From JAXMCK01 sp046349395 (GTDB lineage: Bacteria > Pseudomonadota > Alphaproteobacteria > Geminicoccales > Geminicoccaceae), in NCBI GenBank assembly GCA_046349395.1, contig JAXMCK010000010.1:1-64000 (forward strand): a DNA stretch of 64,000 bases, read 5' to 3'. The position numbers and the translations under genes were made by a program. Within the stretch, counting starts at the first letter, position 1. Each line of letters starts with the position of its first letter. The notes under the pieces were generated by a model. That model was not told where the DNA came from, made no database searches, and saw only the letters and a program-made list of their open reading frames with translations. Positions 51,696-59,891 of the stretch are shown here, piece by piece.

Positions 51696-52688
51696 GTGGC
51701 CCGGAACACATTCCTTGCAAGCCTGACCGAGATCACAGGCGGCCTGCTCATCATCGGCACCCGCGAGGATGACACGATCATCGGCGATGCCGGTGACGAT
51801 CGCCTTGAAGGCGGCGGCGGCAACGACTTCCTGAACGGGCGGGAGGGGGACGACATCCTCTTCGGCGACGGTGGGGCCGATCGCCTGCACGGCGACGAGG
51901 GCAACGACGTCCTCTTCGGCGGGCAGGGCGACGATTATCTGGCCGGACTGGACGGCAACGATCGGCTCGATGGCGAGCAGGGGGCCGACTGGCTCACCGG
52001 CGGCACCGGCGACGACCTTCTAGAGGGTGGACCGGGAAACGACGTGCTGCTGGGCGGCGACGGCCAGGACCAGCTGTCCGGTTCAGGGGGCCAGGACCAA
52101 CTCGGCGGCGGTGCCGGCGACGACATCATCGTTGGCGGGCCGGGTAACGACGTGGAGACGGGTGGCGAGAGCAACGACCTCCTGAACGGCGAGACCGGTG
52201 CGGACAGCCTCTACGGCCAGGAAGGCGACGATCTTCTTCTCGGCGGCCCGGGGGCCGACATCCTCCGAGGCGACGCGGGCGATGATCGACTGGAGGGCGG
52301 TCCGGGCGCCGACGCCCTGAACGGCGGTGCGGGCAACGACGTGCTCGTCGCCGACGGTGGCGACGACCAACTGTGGGCCGACGAAGGTGCGGACCTGCTC
52401 CTGTTGGGAGCAGGCAGGGTGACCGCTGCTGCGGGAGGCGGCGACGATGTGATCAGCCTCTCGATCCTGCCGGCAGGCGGTCGTCTGCGGGCGACCGTGG
52501 ACGGTGCGGAGGGTCGCGACTCGATCGATCTTGCCGGGCACGGCTACACGTCGATCACCTTCCAGACGGGTGGCATCGCGTCTGCCGACGCCGCCGGCCT
52601 GCATCTTGCCGAAGCGAGCGCCGGCAAGCTCGTCGTCGCTCCGGGCGAGATCGTCGTGTTCACCGGTGTCGAGGACATCATCTTCTAG
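51696..52688 (+). CDS. RTX-type calcium-binding repeat protein
   Basis: Protein of 330 residues. After a 25-residue start come about 23 consecutive nonapeptides of the GGxGxDxLx type, for example GGGGNDFLN, GGTGDDLLE, GGPGNDVLL and GGAGDDIIV, from about residue 26 to 240. A non-repeat C-terminal domain of 85 residues follows and probably carries the type I secretion signal. The start is GTG at 51696. No type I secretion genes are in the window. RTX repeats fold into a parallel beta roll on binding Ca2+; trivalent lanthanides are chemically able to occupy such sites. Confidence 0.87.
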   Translation: MARNTFLASLTEITGGLLIIGTREDDTIIGDAGDDRLEGGGGNDFLNGREGDDILFGDGGADRLHGDEGNDVLFGGQGDDYLAGLDGNDRLDGEQGADWLTGGTGDDLLEGGPGNDVLLGGDGQDQLSGSGGQDQLGGGAGDDIIVGGPGNDVETGGESNDLLNGETGADSLYGQEGDDLLLGGPGADILRGDAGDDRLEGGPGADALNGGAGNDVLVADGGDDQLWADEGADLLLLGAGRVTAAAGGGDDVISLSILPAGGRLRATVDGAEGRDSIDLAGHGYTSITFQTGGIASADAAGLHLAEASAGKLVVAPGEIVVFTGVEDIIF

Positions 52689-52737
52689 CCGCGCCCTTCC
52701 CGACACCCTAGGCTCGGGTCAAAACAGGGAGGGCGTC

Positions 52738-53643
52738 ATGCGCAAGGTGCTGCTCGGTCTTCTGCTGACAGTTGCCGTGGCGGGTGCCGCTGCCGCCGCG
52801 GATTCGTGGACGGTGGTGAACCCCAAGAGCTTCTATCCCGAAGGGCCGCTCTGGCACGACGGGAAGCTGTGGTACGTCGAGTATTCGGGCCACACCGTGA
52901 TGACCTGGGACGGCAAGGAGAACCGGCAGGTCTGGAAGCAGGATGGCTGCGGGCCGGCGGCCCTCGGCGTGTACGGCGACGGCCTCCTGGTCACCTGCTA
53001 CGACGCCAACACGCTGGTCGTGATCGGCACCGACGGCTCGACGAAGGAAACGATCGCCAAGGATGCCGCCGGCAACGCGTTCCTCGGTCCCAACGACCTC
53101 GCCGAGGACGGCAAGGGCGGGCTCTACCTCTCGATGTCGGGAGTCTACGATACCGCGGCCCCGATCCAGGGCATGGTCTACCATCTCGACGCATCGGGTG
53201 CGCTGAAGCCCGTGGCCGACACCATCCACTATTCGAACGGCATGGGCCTGACCGACGGCGGCAAGACGCTGCTCGTCTCGGAGATGCTGGCCCAGCGCGT
53301 GCTGGCCTTCGAGGTGAAGCCGGACGGGACGCTGGGGCAGCGCAAGGTCTTCCTGCGGCTGCAGGACATCGTGCCGGACCCAGAGGGTGCCGACGCCTAT
53401 TACGGGCCGGACGGGCTGAAGGTCGGCAAGGACGGGCGGGTCTACATCGCCCAGAACGGCGGGGCCTCGATCCTGATCGTCGACCCCACCGGCAAGAAGC
53501 TGCTCCACCAGCTTCCCGTCGGCGGCAAGTACGTGACGAACGTGGCCCTGAGCCCGGACGAGAAGCGCGTCTTCGTCACCGCCACCCAGGACGCCTGGAA
53601 CGCGCCCTACCCGGGCGAGGTCGACGAGGTGGCGAACCCTTGA
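52738..53643 (+). CDS. Exported SMP-30/gluconolactonase-like beta-propeller
   Basis: Protein of 301 residues with a signal peptide (cleavage after AAA, about residue 20) and a six-bladed propeller of the SMP-30/LRE type: FYPEGPLWHDGKLWYVEYSGHTVMTWDG with the metal-ligand Glu, FLGPNDLAEDGKGGLYLS with Asn-Asp, and SNGMGLTDGGKTLLVSEM with Asn. It probably hydrolyses a lactone or similar ester in the periplasm. It starts 50 bp after the RTX gene. An AGGGAGG site precedes the ATG. Confidence 0.82.
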   Translation: MRKVLLGLLLTVAVAGAAAAADSWTVVNPKSFYPEGPLWHDGKLWYVEYSGHTVMTWDGKENRQVWKQDGCGPAALGVYGDGLLVTCYDANTLVVIGTDGSTKETIAKDAAGNAFLGPNDLAEDGKGGLYLSMSGVYDTAAPIQGMVYHLDASGALKPVADTIHYSNGMGLTDGGKTLLVSEMLAQRVLAFEVKPDGTLGQRKVFLRLQDIVPDPEGADAYYGPDGLKVGKDGRVYIAQNGGASILIVDPTGKKLLHQLPVGGKYVTNVALSPDEKRVFVTATQDAWNAPYPGEVDEVANP

Positions 53644-53652
53644 GGCGGTCTT

Positions 53653-53931
53653 CTACGGGGACCTTTCGGGCTCGACCCGCACGGCTCGCTCCAAGGCTTC
53701 GCGGATGAAACGCTGATACGGCAGCCCGCGCTGCTTCGCCTGCGCCTTGACCGCGGCTAGGAGATCCCGCGGCAGGCGCATGTTCACCCGCTCGTCCTTC
53801 GGCGCGAACTCGAACTGCATCGGCTTGAACCCCGACAGGTCGTAGGTCGACAGGTCGGCTGTTTCGATGAAGTGTTCGGCTTCCTCATCGGTCAGGAGGA
53901 CCGGCAGCTTCTTACGCTTGGTCTCGCTCAT
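53653..53931 (-). CDS. brnA: BrnA-type antitoxin
   Basis: Protein of 92 residues. It has a C-terminal ribbon-helix-helix (RVNMRLPRDLLAAVKAQAKQRGLPYQRFIREALERAV) and an N-terminal acidic toxin-binding part. This is the BrnA/CopG antitoxin form. ATG 53931 is chosen because the 17 residues further upstream are not conserved. It overlaps brnT by 20 bp, toxin first, as is usual for this module. Confidence 0.87.
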   Translation of the reverse strand: MSETKRKKLPVLLTDEEAEHFIETADLSTYDLSGFKPMQFEFAPKDERVNMRLPRDLLAAVKAQAKQRGLPYQRFIREALERAVRVEPERSP

Positions 53932-54205
53932 AGCGCCTGATCTCCTTTGCGTGCATGTAGCGGGCACTGATCGGTCGGACATACGCGGCGCCGTCGCGTT
54001 GACGCAGGGTGAACGCGACGATCACAGCACGTCCCGTTGCCGTAAGCCCGATAGCCCGAAGTCGCTGTTCCGTCAGCGAATGATCGGGGTCGGCGTAAAC
54101 CGCCGGTCCGTCTTCGAACACCCTCTCGATCTCGGCGATCGAGACACCGTGCTTCTGGCATTTGCCCAGATTGCCGGCATTCCAATCGAAGCCGGCGACC
54201 CGCAT
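53912..54205 (-). CDS. brnT: BrnT-type toxin
   Basis: Protein of 97 residues of the BrnT family of ribonuclease toxins (RelE-like fold). Signatures are FDWNAGNLGKCQKHGVSIAEIERVFEDGP at the start, DPDHSLTEQRLRAIGLTATGRAVIVAFTLR and RPISARYMHAKEIRRYE at the end. The catalytic basic residues appear present. Together with brnA it makes a complete toxin-antitoxin module that could stabilise the replicon. Confidence 0.9.
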   Translation of the reverse strand: MRVAGFDWNAGNLGKCQKHGVSIAEIERVFEDGPAVYADPDHSLTEQRLRAIGLTATGRAVIVAFTLRQRDGAAYVRPISARYMHAKEIRRYERDQA

Positions 54206-54285
54206 CTGCTGCTCCGTCGTGCCTCAGACTATGTACACACAAATGTCTTCATCGACAACCGCACTTCCTGTGGATCTGTCCAGCG

Positions 54286-56394
54286 TCAAGCCTCTACCGG
54301 CGGCTGGACCTGCTGGAGGGCGCTGCGGGCGACGGCTGCCTTGGGATCGCCGTCGCCGGCGACGGTGACGGTCAGGAAGGCGAAGTGGATGCCGTTGGCC
54401 TCGAACGCTTTCTTGATCTGGTCGTAGATCGTGCGGCGCACCACGAACTGCTCGCCTGGCCTGGTCTTGATCTTGACCCGGATCTGGATGGCGAAGTCGC
54501 CCATGTTCTGCACGCCCTGGAACTTCAAGGGCTCGATGACGACGCGGGAGATCTCGGGATCGGCCATCAGGTCCTTGCTGACCTGCTTGATCACCCGTTT
54601 CACCTTGTCGAGATCGGTGTCGTAGGTGACGCCGAACGAGATCTTGTCGATCACCCAGTCGCGCGAATAGTTGGTGATCTCGTTCAGGCTGCCGAACGGG
54701 ACCGTGTGCAGCGGACCGCGATGGTGCCGCAGCTTGACGGAGCGGAGCGAGAACGACTCCACCGTGCCGCGGATGCTGCCGCTGACGATGTATTCGCCGA
54801 CCCGGAAGGCGTCGTCGAGCAGGAAGAACATGCCCGAGATGACGTCCTTCACCAGCGTCTGGGCGCCGAAGCCGATGGCGACACCGACGACGCCGGCACC
54901 GGCGACGAGTGGGCCGATCTCCACACCGAGCGAGGAGAGCGCCATCAGCATCGCCATGACGATGAGGACGATGAAGAGCACGTTGCGCAGGATCGGCAGC
55001 AGCGTCCTGATCCGCGCCTGACGCCGGGCCTCGTCGGTGTCGGCAATCGCGACATGCCCGCTTTCGGTTGGCGCGGTCTCACCGAGCTTCTGGTCGATCG
55101 CCGTCCGCGCCAGCTGCCAGAGGAGATCGGCCACGAGCACGATGACGACGGCGTTCAGCGCGCCGCGGAGTAGCCGGGTCCATACCGTCTCGCCGGCCGT
55201 CAGCATGTGCAGGTCGATGCCCCAGGCCGAGGCCAGGAGCCAGACGGCACCGATCAGCAGCAGGGCACGGGCGGCGCGGTCGGCGACCACGGCCCAGGGT
55301 GTGGCGGGTGCCGCCGCCGCGTCCTGCGCCGGGCTGAAGATCCGCGAGATGGCGCCACGGGTCGCCAGCATCAGGGCGGGCAGGACCAGCAACACCAGAA
55401 GCGTCCAGAAGATCGCCGGCGTCTGCAAGGCCCATGCGAGCCAGATGGCGACGACGTGCACGGTGAGGCCGACCGGGCGGAAGCGGGTGGCGATCGACAG
55501 CGGGGCCGGGCGCGGCTCGACGTGCGGCCAGCGCCAGATCATGACCAGTGCCACGATCAGGATGGAGAGGCTCAGCGCGTCGGCGATGAGGGTCAGGACC
55601 GGCGTGGAGACGCCGAGGTGGAAGAGGATCTCGACCGAGATCCAGCCGAAAGCCAGCAGGGTGACCCCGGTGGTCAGGCCGATGAACCAGAACCAGGCCG
55701 CCGGCGTGGGCATCGGTACGATGCGGAAGCGCTCGGCCCCGGGTGCCAGGAAGAAGCGGCCGAGCACATAGGCGAGGCGGGCGACCACGAACGCCATGAG
55801 ATAGCCGAGCACAGGAGCGCGCAGCAGCGGCGGCCAGTCGAGCATCAGGAACGCGCCGACGCTGCCCAGCGCGAAGACGCCGACCCAGGCGATCGAGAAG
55901 GCGAGGCGGATGCCGATCGCGCGCAGCCGGTCGGCGGCCGTCTCGAGGCGGACATTGACGATGTAGGACCGCGCCGAGCTGGTCACCCGCCAGAAGATCG
56001 CCTCGCACAAGAAACCAAGGCCGACGAAGCCGAGGACGAGGAGCAGCATGCCCCAGGGGCCGGCGTCACCCAGGCCCGCGACGAAGTTCCGGCCCGCCGC
56101 TTCGAGCTCGCCCGGCACCTGCGGAATCGCCGTCACCAGCTCGTGCAGATGGGCGCCGAGCTGCTGCAACCGGGCGTCGACCCGTTCCGGCGACATCATC
56201 ATGCCCATGCCCGTCGGCACCGGTGACGGGGCGGATGCTTCAGCGCGCTGATCCAACCATGCCTTCACGGCTGGATCGCGGAGAAGCTCCAGGAGCTGCT
56301 GGACCTGGGCCGGCGGGGCGGATGCGTCGGTGCCCTGTGCGTGTAGCGGGCCCGACGACACGAGAAGCAGCAGGAGGGCGATGCAGGTGCGCAC
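54286..56394 (-). CDS. MscS-family mechanosensitive channel
   Basis: Protein of 702 residues: signal peptide, a periplasmic helical stretch to about residue 110, then about ten transmembrane helices and a C-terminal MscS domain. The pore-lining helix is GPLVAGAGVVGVAIGFGAQTLVKDVISGMFFLLDD, followed by the beta domain (FRVGEYIVSGSIRGTVESFSLRSVKLRHHRG) and the vestibule domain. This is the large, multi-helix type. It releases solutes upon osmotic down-shock. No operon partner is apparent. Confidence 0.9.
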   Translation of the reverse strand: MRTCIALLLLLVSSGPLHAQGTDASAPPAQVQQLLELLRDPAVKAWLDQRAEASAPSPVPTGMGMMMSPERVDARLQQLGAHLHELVTAIPQVPGELEAAGRNFVAGLGDAGPWGMLLLVLGFVGLGFLCEAIFWRVTSSARSYIVNVRLETAADRLRAIGIRLAFSIAWVGVFALGSVGAFLMLDWPPLLRAPVLGYLMAFVVARLAYVLGRFFLAPGAERFRIVPMPTPAAWFWFIGLTTGVTLLAFGWISVEILFHLGVSTPVLTLIADALSLSILIVALVMIWRWPHVEPRPAPLSIATRFRPVGLTVHVVAIWLAWALQTPAIFWTLLVLLVLPALMLATRGAISRIFSPAQDAAAAPATPWAVVADRAARALLLIGAVWLLASAWGIDLHMLTAGETVWTRLLRGALNAVVIVLVADLLWQLARTAIDQKLGETAPTESGHVAIADTDEARRQARIRTLLPILRNVLFIVLIVMAMLMALSSLGVEIGPLVAGAGVVGVAIGFGAQTLVKDVISGMFFLLDDAFRVGEYIVSGSIRGTVESFSLRSVKLRHHRGPLHTVPFGSLNEITNYSRDWVIDKISFGVTYDTDLDKVKRVIKQVSKDLMADPEISRVVIEPLKFQGVQNMGDFAIQIRVKIKTRPGEQFVVRRTIYDQIKKAFEANGIHFAFLTVTVAGDGDPKAAVARSALQQVQPPVEA

Positions 56395-56454
56395 GTCGGA
56401 CCGCTTCGATGATTGAGCGGGCTCTCTACCGAGGCGGCCGGCGGGGCGCCACTG

Positions 56455-57678
56455 CTACGGCAGGAGTCGGCGCAGGACGGCGTCCAATCGCTGCCGACCC
56501 GATACCGTCGCGCGCATCCTCTCGCCGTCCAGGTCGAGCAGACCGGCTTCCTGCAGCCGTACAGCCTCGCGCCGATCCAGGACCTGCATCCATGGCTTGC
56601 CGGCGATCGCCTCGATGCGGGCGAGGGGCACGCCCTCGGCGAGGCGGAGGCCCATCATCAGCAGCTCGGTGAGCTGGGCGTCGGGCGGAATGGGCTCGCG
56701 CGGCTCCTCGCCGTGACCCAGGCGCTCGACCTGGTCCAGCCAGCGCTCGGGGGCGCGCAGCGTCCGCGTGCCGACCCGGCCGTCGGCGAGGGTCAGCCGG
56801 CCATGGGCGCCGGGCCCGATGCCGGCATAGTCGCCGTAGCGCCAGTAGACGAGATTGTGCCGGCTCTCGCCCCCGGGGCGAGCATGGTTGCTGATCTCAT
56901 AGGTCGGCATGCCGGCATCGCCGAGGAGCGACTGGGTCAGCTCGTAGAGCTCGCCCTGCAGGTCCTCGTCGGGCATGAGAAGCTCGCCGGCACTGTAGAG
57001 CGCGTGGAAGCGCGTGCCGGCTTCGATGGTGAGCTGGTAGACCGAGAGATGGTCGCCGATGCGGGAGAGGGCGGCCTTCAGCTCGGCTTCCCAGGAGGCG
57101 ACGGTCTGGCCCGGACGGGCGTAGATAAGATCGAAGGAGTAGCGGGGGAACAGCCTGGCGGCGAGTGCGACGGCCTCCATCGCTTCTGCAGCCGAATGCT
57201 CGCGACCCAGGAAGCGGAGATCGGCGTCGTTCAGCGCCTGGACGCCGAGGGAGACGCGGTTGACGCCCGCTGCCGCATAGCCCCGGAAACGTCCGGCCTC
57301 GACCGAGGTCGGGTTGGCTTCGAGCGTGATCTCGATGTCGTTCGCGAAGGTCCATCGAGCAGCGGCCCGATCGAGGACGGCCGCCGCCGTCGATGGCTCC
57401 ATTAGGGAGGGCGTGCCGCCGCCGAAGAAGATCGAGCGCAGCGTCCGCCCGAGGGTCAGGCCGGCCATATGGTCGAGCTCGGCGGTCAGCGCCTTCGCCC
57501 AGCGGCTCTGGTCCACGCCCGTTCGGACATGGGAATTGAAGTCGCAATAGGGGCACTTGGCGCGGCAGAAGGGCCAATGGACGTAGAGGGCGAAGCCGGC
57601 GCCACCCGTGTCGGTATCGGACAGGACCTTCGGCAGGCCCTCTGGATCGACCATCTCTCTGTTCCGATAGCGGACCAT
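56455..57678 (-). CDS. hemW: Radical SAM heme chaperone HemW
   Basis: Protein of 407 residues resembling HemN but of the HemW class. The radical SAM motif is CRAKCPYC (CX3CX2C) followed by DFNSH, characteristic of HemW, then FGGGTPSLM, EANPTSVE and the HemN C-terminal domain. HemW transfers heme to respiratory proteins. The start is uncertain between ATG 57678 and ATG 57654; a reading from 57978 is rejected. It is a housekeeping-type gene, which argues for a chromid or a large integrated region. Confidence 0.85.
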   Translation of the reverse strand: MVRYRNREMVDPEGLPKVLSDTDTGGAGFALYVHWPFCRAKCPYCDFNSHVRTGVDQSRWAKALTAELDHMAGLTLGRTLRSIFFGGGTPSLMEPSTAAAVLDRAAARWTFANDIEITLEANPTSVEAGRFRGYAAAGVNRVSLGVQALNDADLRFLGREHSAAEAMEAVALAARLFPRYSFDLIYARPGQTVASWEAELKAALSRIGDHLSVYQLTIEAGTRFHALYSAGELLMPDEDLQGELYELTQSLLGDAGMPTYEISNHARPGGESRHNLVYWRYGDYAGIGPGAHGRLTLADGRVGTRTLRAPERWLDQVERLGHGEEPREPIPPDAQLTELLMMGLRLAEGVPLARIEAIAGKPWMQVLDRREAVRLQEAGLLDLDGERMRATVSGRQRLDAVLRRLLP

Positions 57679-57761
57679 GCCCGCTCGTCTGCCGGGCAAC
57701 ACCAGGCCATCAGATGGTGATCCAAACGACGGACGCACCCGCCTGCGGACTTCCGTCGTGC

Positions 57762-58721
57762 CTAATGGCCCGCCGGTGTCACCGTGAGGGCGACAGGCGC
57801 CTCGGTTGATGGTGCCGTCTCGCTGGAGCGGCATCCGACGGCGATGGCCGCCAGCACGATGGCACCGCCGGCCGCGGTCCAGGAGCTGACCGGCTCGCCG
57901 AAGTAGAGCCAGGCCCAGAGCGTGCCGAGAACCGGCTCGGCCAAGCAGACGACGGCGATGAAGCAGGGCGTGTGCCAATGCAGCGACCAGGTGAGCCCCC
58001 CATGGCCCAGCAACTGCGCGACGAGTCCCATGCCCAGGATGACGACGACGAAGGTGCCGTCGGTCGGGAATTCGTTGCCGGCGAGCAAGGCCCCGGCGAA
58101 GCAGAACAGGGCGGCCCAGCCCATCGACAGCATGCCATAGAGCAGCATCGGCAGGCGGCTCAGCATCGTCGCGGAAAGGACCAGGAATGCGGCGGACGGA
58201 AGGCTGCTCGCCATGGCCAAAATATCGCCCGTCATCGCCGCCGCCGATTCCCCGACACGGCTGCCCTGGGTGATGATCGAGGCCCCGAGCACGCTGAGGC
58301 CGATCGCTACGATCTCGCTCTGGCTCGGTCCCTTGCGGAACATCAGGTAGGTCAGCAGCACTGCCCAGACCGGGGCGACGTGGGTCAGTAGCAGGCTGTT
58401 GGCGATCGAGGTCAGCTGCGTCGCGGCGATCCAGCTCGTGAAGTCCAGGGCGAGCAGCAGTCCGGCGAGTGCCGTGAGGAGCATCGTGCCACGCGGCAGG
58501 TGGCGCAGTGGCGCCGTCTGCCGGGCGAGCACGAAAGGCAGGAGCGCGCAGGCGGCGAAGAAGAAGCGGCCGGCAGCGACCACCAGAGGATCGGCATCGG
58601 CCAGCCGGCTGAAGATGCCGTCGTGGGAGTAGGCGAGCAGCGCCAGTGCTGGGACGGCCGAGCCCTTAAGTGGGGCTTCGAACCACGATCTTCCCGCGCC
58701 CACCGACCCGCTTCGCGACAT
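57762..58721 (-). CDS. DMT-superfamily permease (EamA domain)
   Basis: Protein of 319 residues with ten hydrophobic helices in two EamA repeats, for example AGRFFFAACALLPFVLA, SIANSLLLTHVAPVWAVLLTYLMF and CLAEPVLGTLWAWLYFGEPVSSWTAAGGAIVLAAI. Members export or import small metabolites and amino acids. The substrate is unknown. It lies just upstream of hemW on the same strand with an 83-bp gap. Confidence 0.87.
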   Translation of the reverse strand: MSRSGSVGAGRSWFEAPLKGSAVPALALLAYSHDGIFSRLADADPLVVAAGRFFFAACALLPFVLARQTAPLRHLPRGTMLLTALAGLLLALDFTSWIAATQLTSIANSLLLTHVAPVWAVLLTYLMFRKGPSQSEIVAIGLSVLGASIITQGSRVGESAAAMTGDILAMASSLPSAAFLVLSATMLSRLPMLLYGMLSMGWAALFCFAGALLAGNEFPTDGTFVVVILGMGLVAQLLGHGGLTWSLHWHTPCFIAVVCLAEPVLGTLWAWLYFGEPVSSWTAAGGAIVLAAIAVGCRSSETAPSTEAPVALTVTPAGH

Positions 58722-58943
58722 CGTCCAGCTCCCTGTTGAGGGCTAGGTGCCTGGTTTCCCGCCGAGAAGCTGTCTCGGCCGATCGGGCAGTCCGCCGGCC
58801 GTTGGTTAATGGAGATGGCTGGAAAGTACGGACAGCACTGTGACAAACGTCACAGTTCGACGTTCCGCTTCGAACGGCATTCTTGCCAGCGCGTTGGCCG
58901 CCGTGCTTTCGCCGCGAAGGATGGGAACGAGAGGAGGATCCTG

Positions 58944-59891
58944 ATGCCGTCGAGCGTCGTGGTGACCGCCCCGGCGCGCCTGCATCTGGGTTTCCTCGAC
59001 ATGCATGGCGGGCTCGGCCGTCGGTTCGGCAGCCTCGGGCTGACGATCGAGGGCTTCGCGACACGGGTGCGCATCGAGCCCGCGAGCGAGACCATGACGG
59101 TCGGCGAGGCCGAGATCGAGCGGGCCGCACGTGTACTCGACGTGCTGCGCCGGCAGTGGGACGTGCCGCACGTCCGGCTCACGATCGAGCGCACGATCCC
59201 GGCCCATGTCGGCATGGGGTCGGGCACGCAGCTCGGCCTGGCGGTGGGTACGGCCCTGGCGACGCTGTTCGACGTCCAGGTCGGGCCGGCGGAGATCGCG
59301 CGGCTGCTGGAGAGGGGTGCCCGGTCAGGTATCGGTATCGGTGCGTTCTCGGAGGGCGGGTTCATCCTCGACGGCGGCAAGGACGACAGCGGCGACCCGC
59401 CGCCCGTCACGGCGCGGCTTCCCGTGCCGAAGGCGTGGCGTGTCCTCGTCATTCTCGATCCGGCGCACCGCGGTCTTCACGGTGCCGCCGAGCTGGATGC
59501 ATTCCGCACGCTGGATCGCTTCTCAGCCGAAACGGCGGCCGAGTTGTGCCGGCTCGTCGTCATGCGCCTTCTGCCGGGGCTGGCGACGGCCGACCTGGGG
59601 CCGGTGGGCAGTGCCATCGGCGAGATCCAGCGCCGGGTAGGGGATCACTTCGCCCCGGCGCAGGGCGGCAGGTTCACGAGCGCACCGGTCGCCCGGGTAC
59701 TGGAGATGCTCGCCGGCGACGGCATCGCCGGTGTGGGTCAGAGTTCCTGGGGCCCAACGGGCTTCGCGCTGCTGCCCGACGAGGCGACCGCCCGGGAGTT
59801 GGCAGGAAGTTTGGCACGGCAGTTCGCCTCGCTGCACTTCGAGATCGTCGCGGCGCGCAATCGCGGCGCCGAGATCACGCCGGGCGGTTGA
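58944..59891 (+). CDS. Beta-ribofuranosylaminobenzene 5'-phosphate synthase
   Basis: Protein of 315 residues with the GHMP kinase-like fold of beta-RFAP synthase: VVVTAPARLHLGFLDMHGGLGRRFGSLGLTIEG at the start, then IPAHVGMGSGTQLGLAVGTALATLF and GARSGIGIGAFSEGGFILDGG. It condenses p-hydroxybenzoate or p-aminobenzoate with PRPP, releasing CO2, the first committed step of H4MPT synthesis. GAGGAGG precedes ATG 58944. It overlaps the P-type ATPase convergently by 17 bp. Among C1 genes, this call is diagnostic for the H4MPT pathway. Confidence 0.93.
   Translation: MPSSVVVTAPARLHLGFLDMHGGLGRRFGSLGLTIEGFATRVRIEPASETMTVGEAEIERAARVLDVLRRQWDVPHVRLTIERTIPAHVGMGSGTQLGLAVGTALATLFDVQVGPAEIARLLERGARSGIGIGAFSEGGFILDGGKDDSGDPPPVTARLPVPKAWRVLVILDPAHRGLHGAAELDAFRTLDRFSAETAAELCRLVVMRLLPGLATADLGPVGSAIGEIQRRVGDHFAPAQGGRFTSAPVARVLEMLAGDGIAGVGQSSWGPTGFALLPDEATARELAGSLARQFASLHFEIVAARNRGAEITPGG

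Noticed and set aside
56078..56091. Iteron-like GCGACGAAGTTCCG inside the MscS gene
   Set aside because: It is encoded by RNFVAG with the common TTC codon and normal codon use, so the match is explained by the protein sequence.
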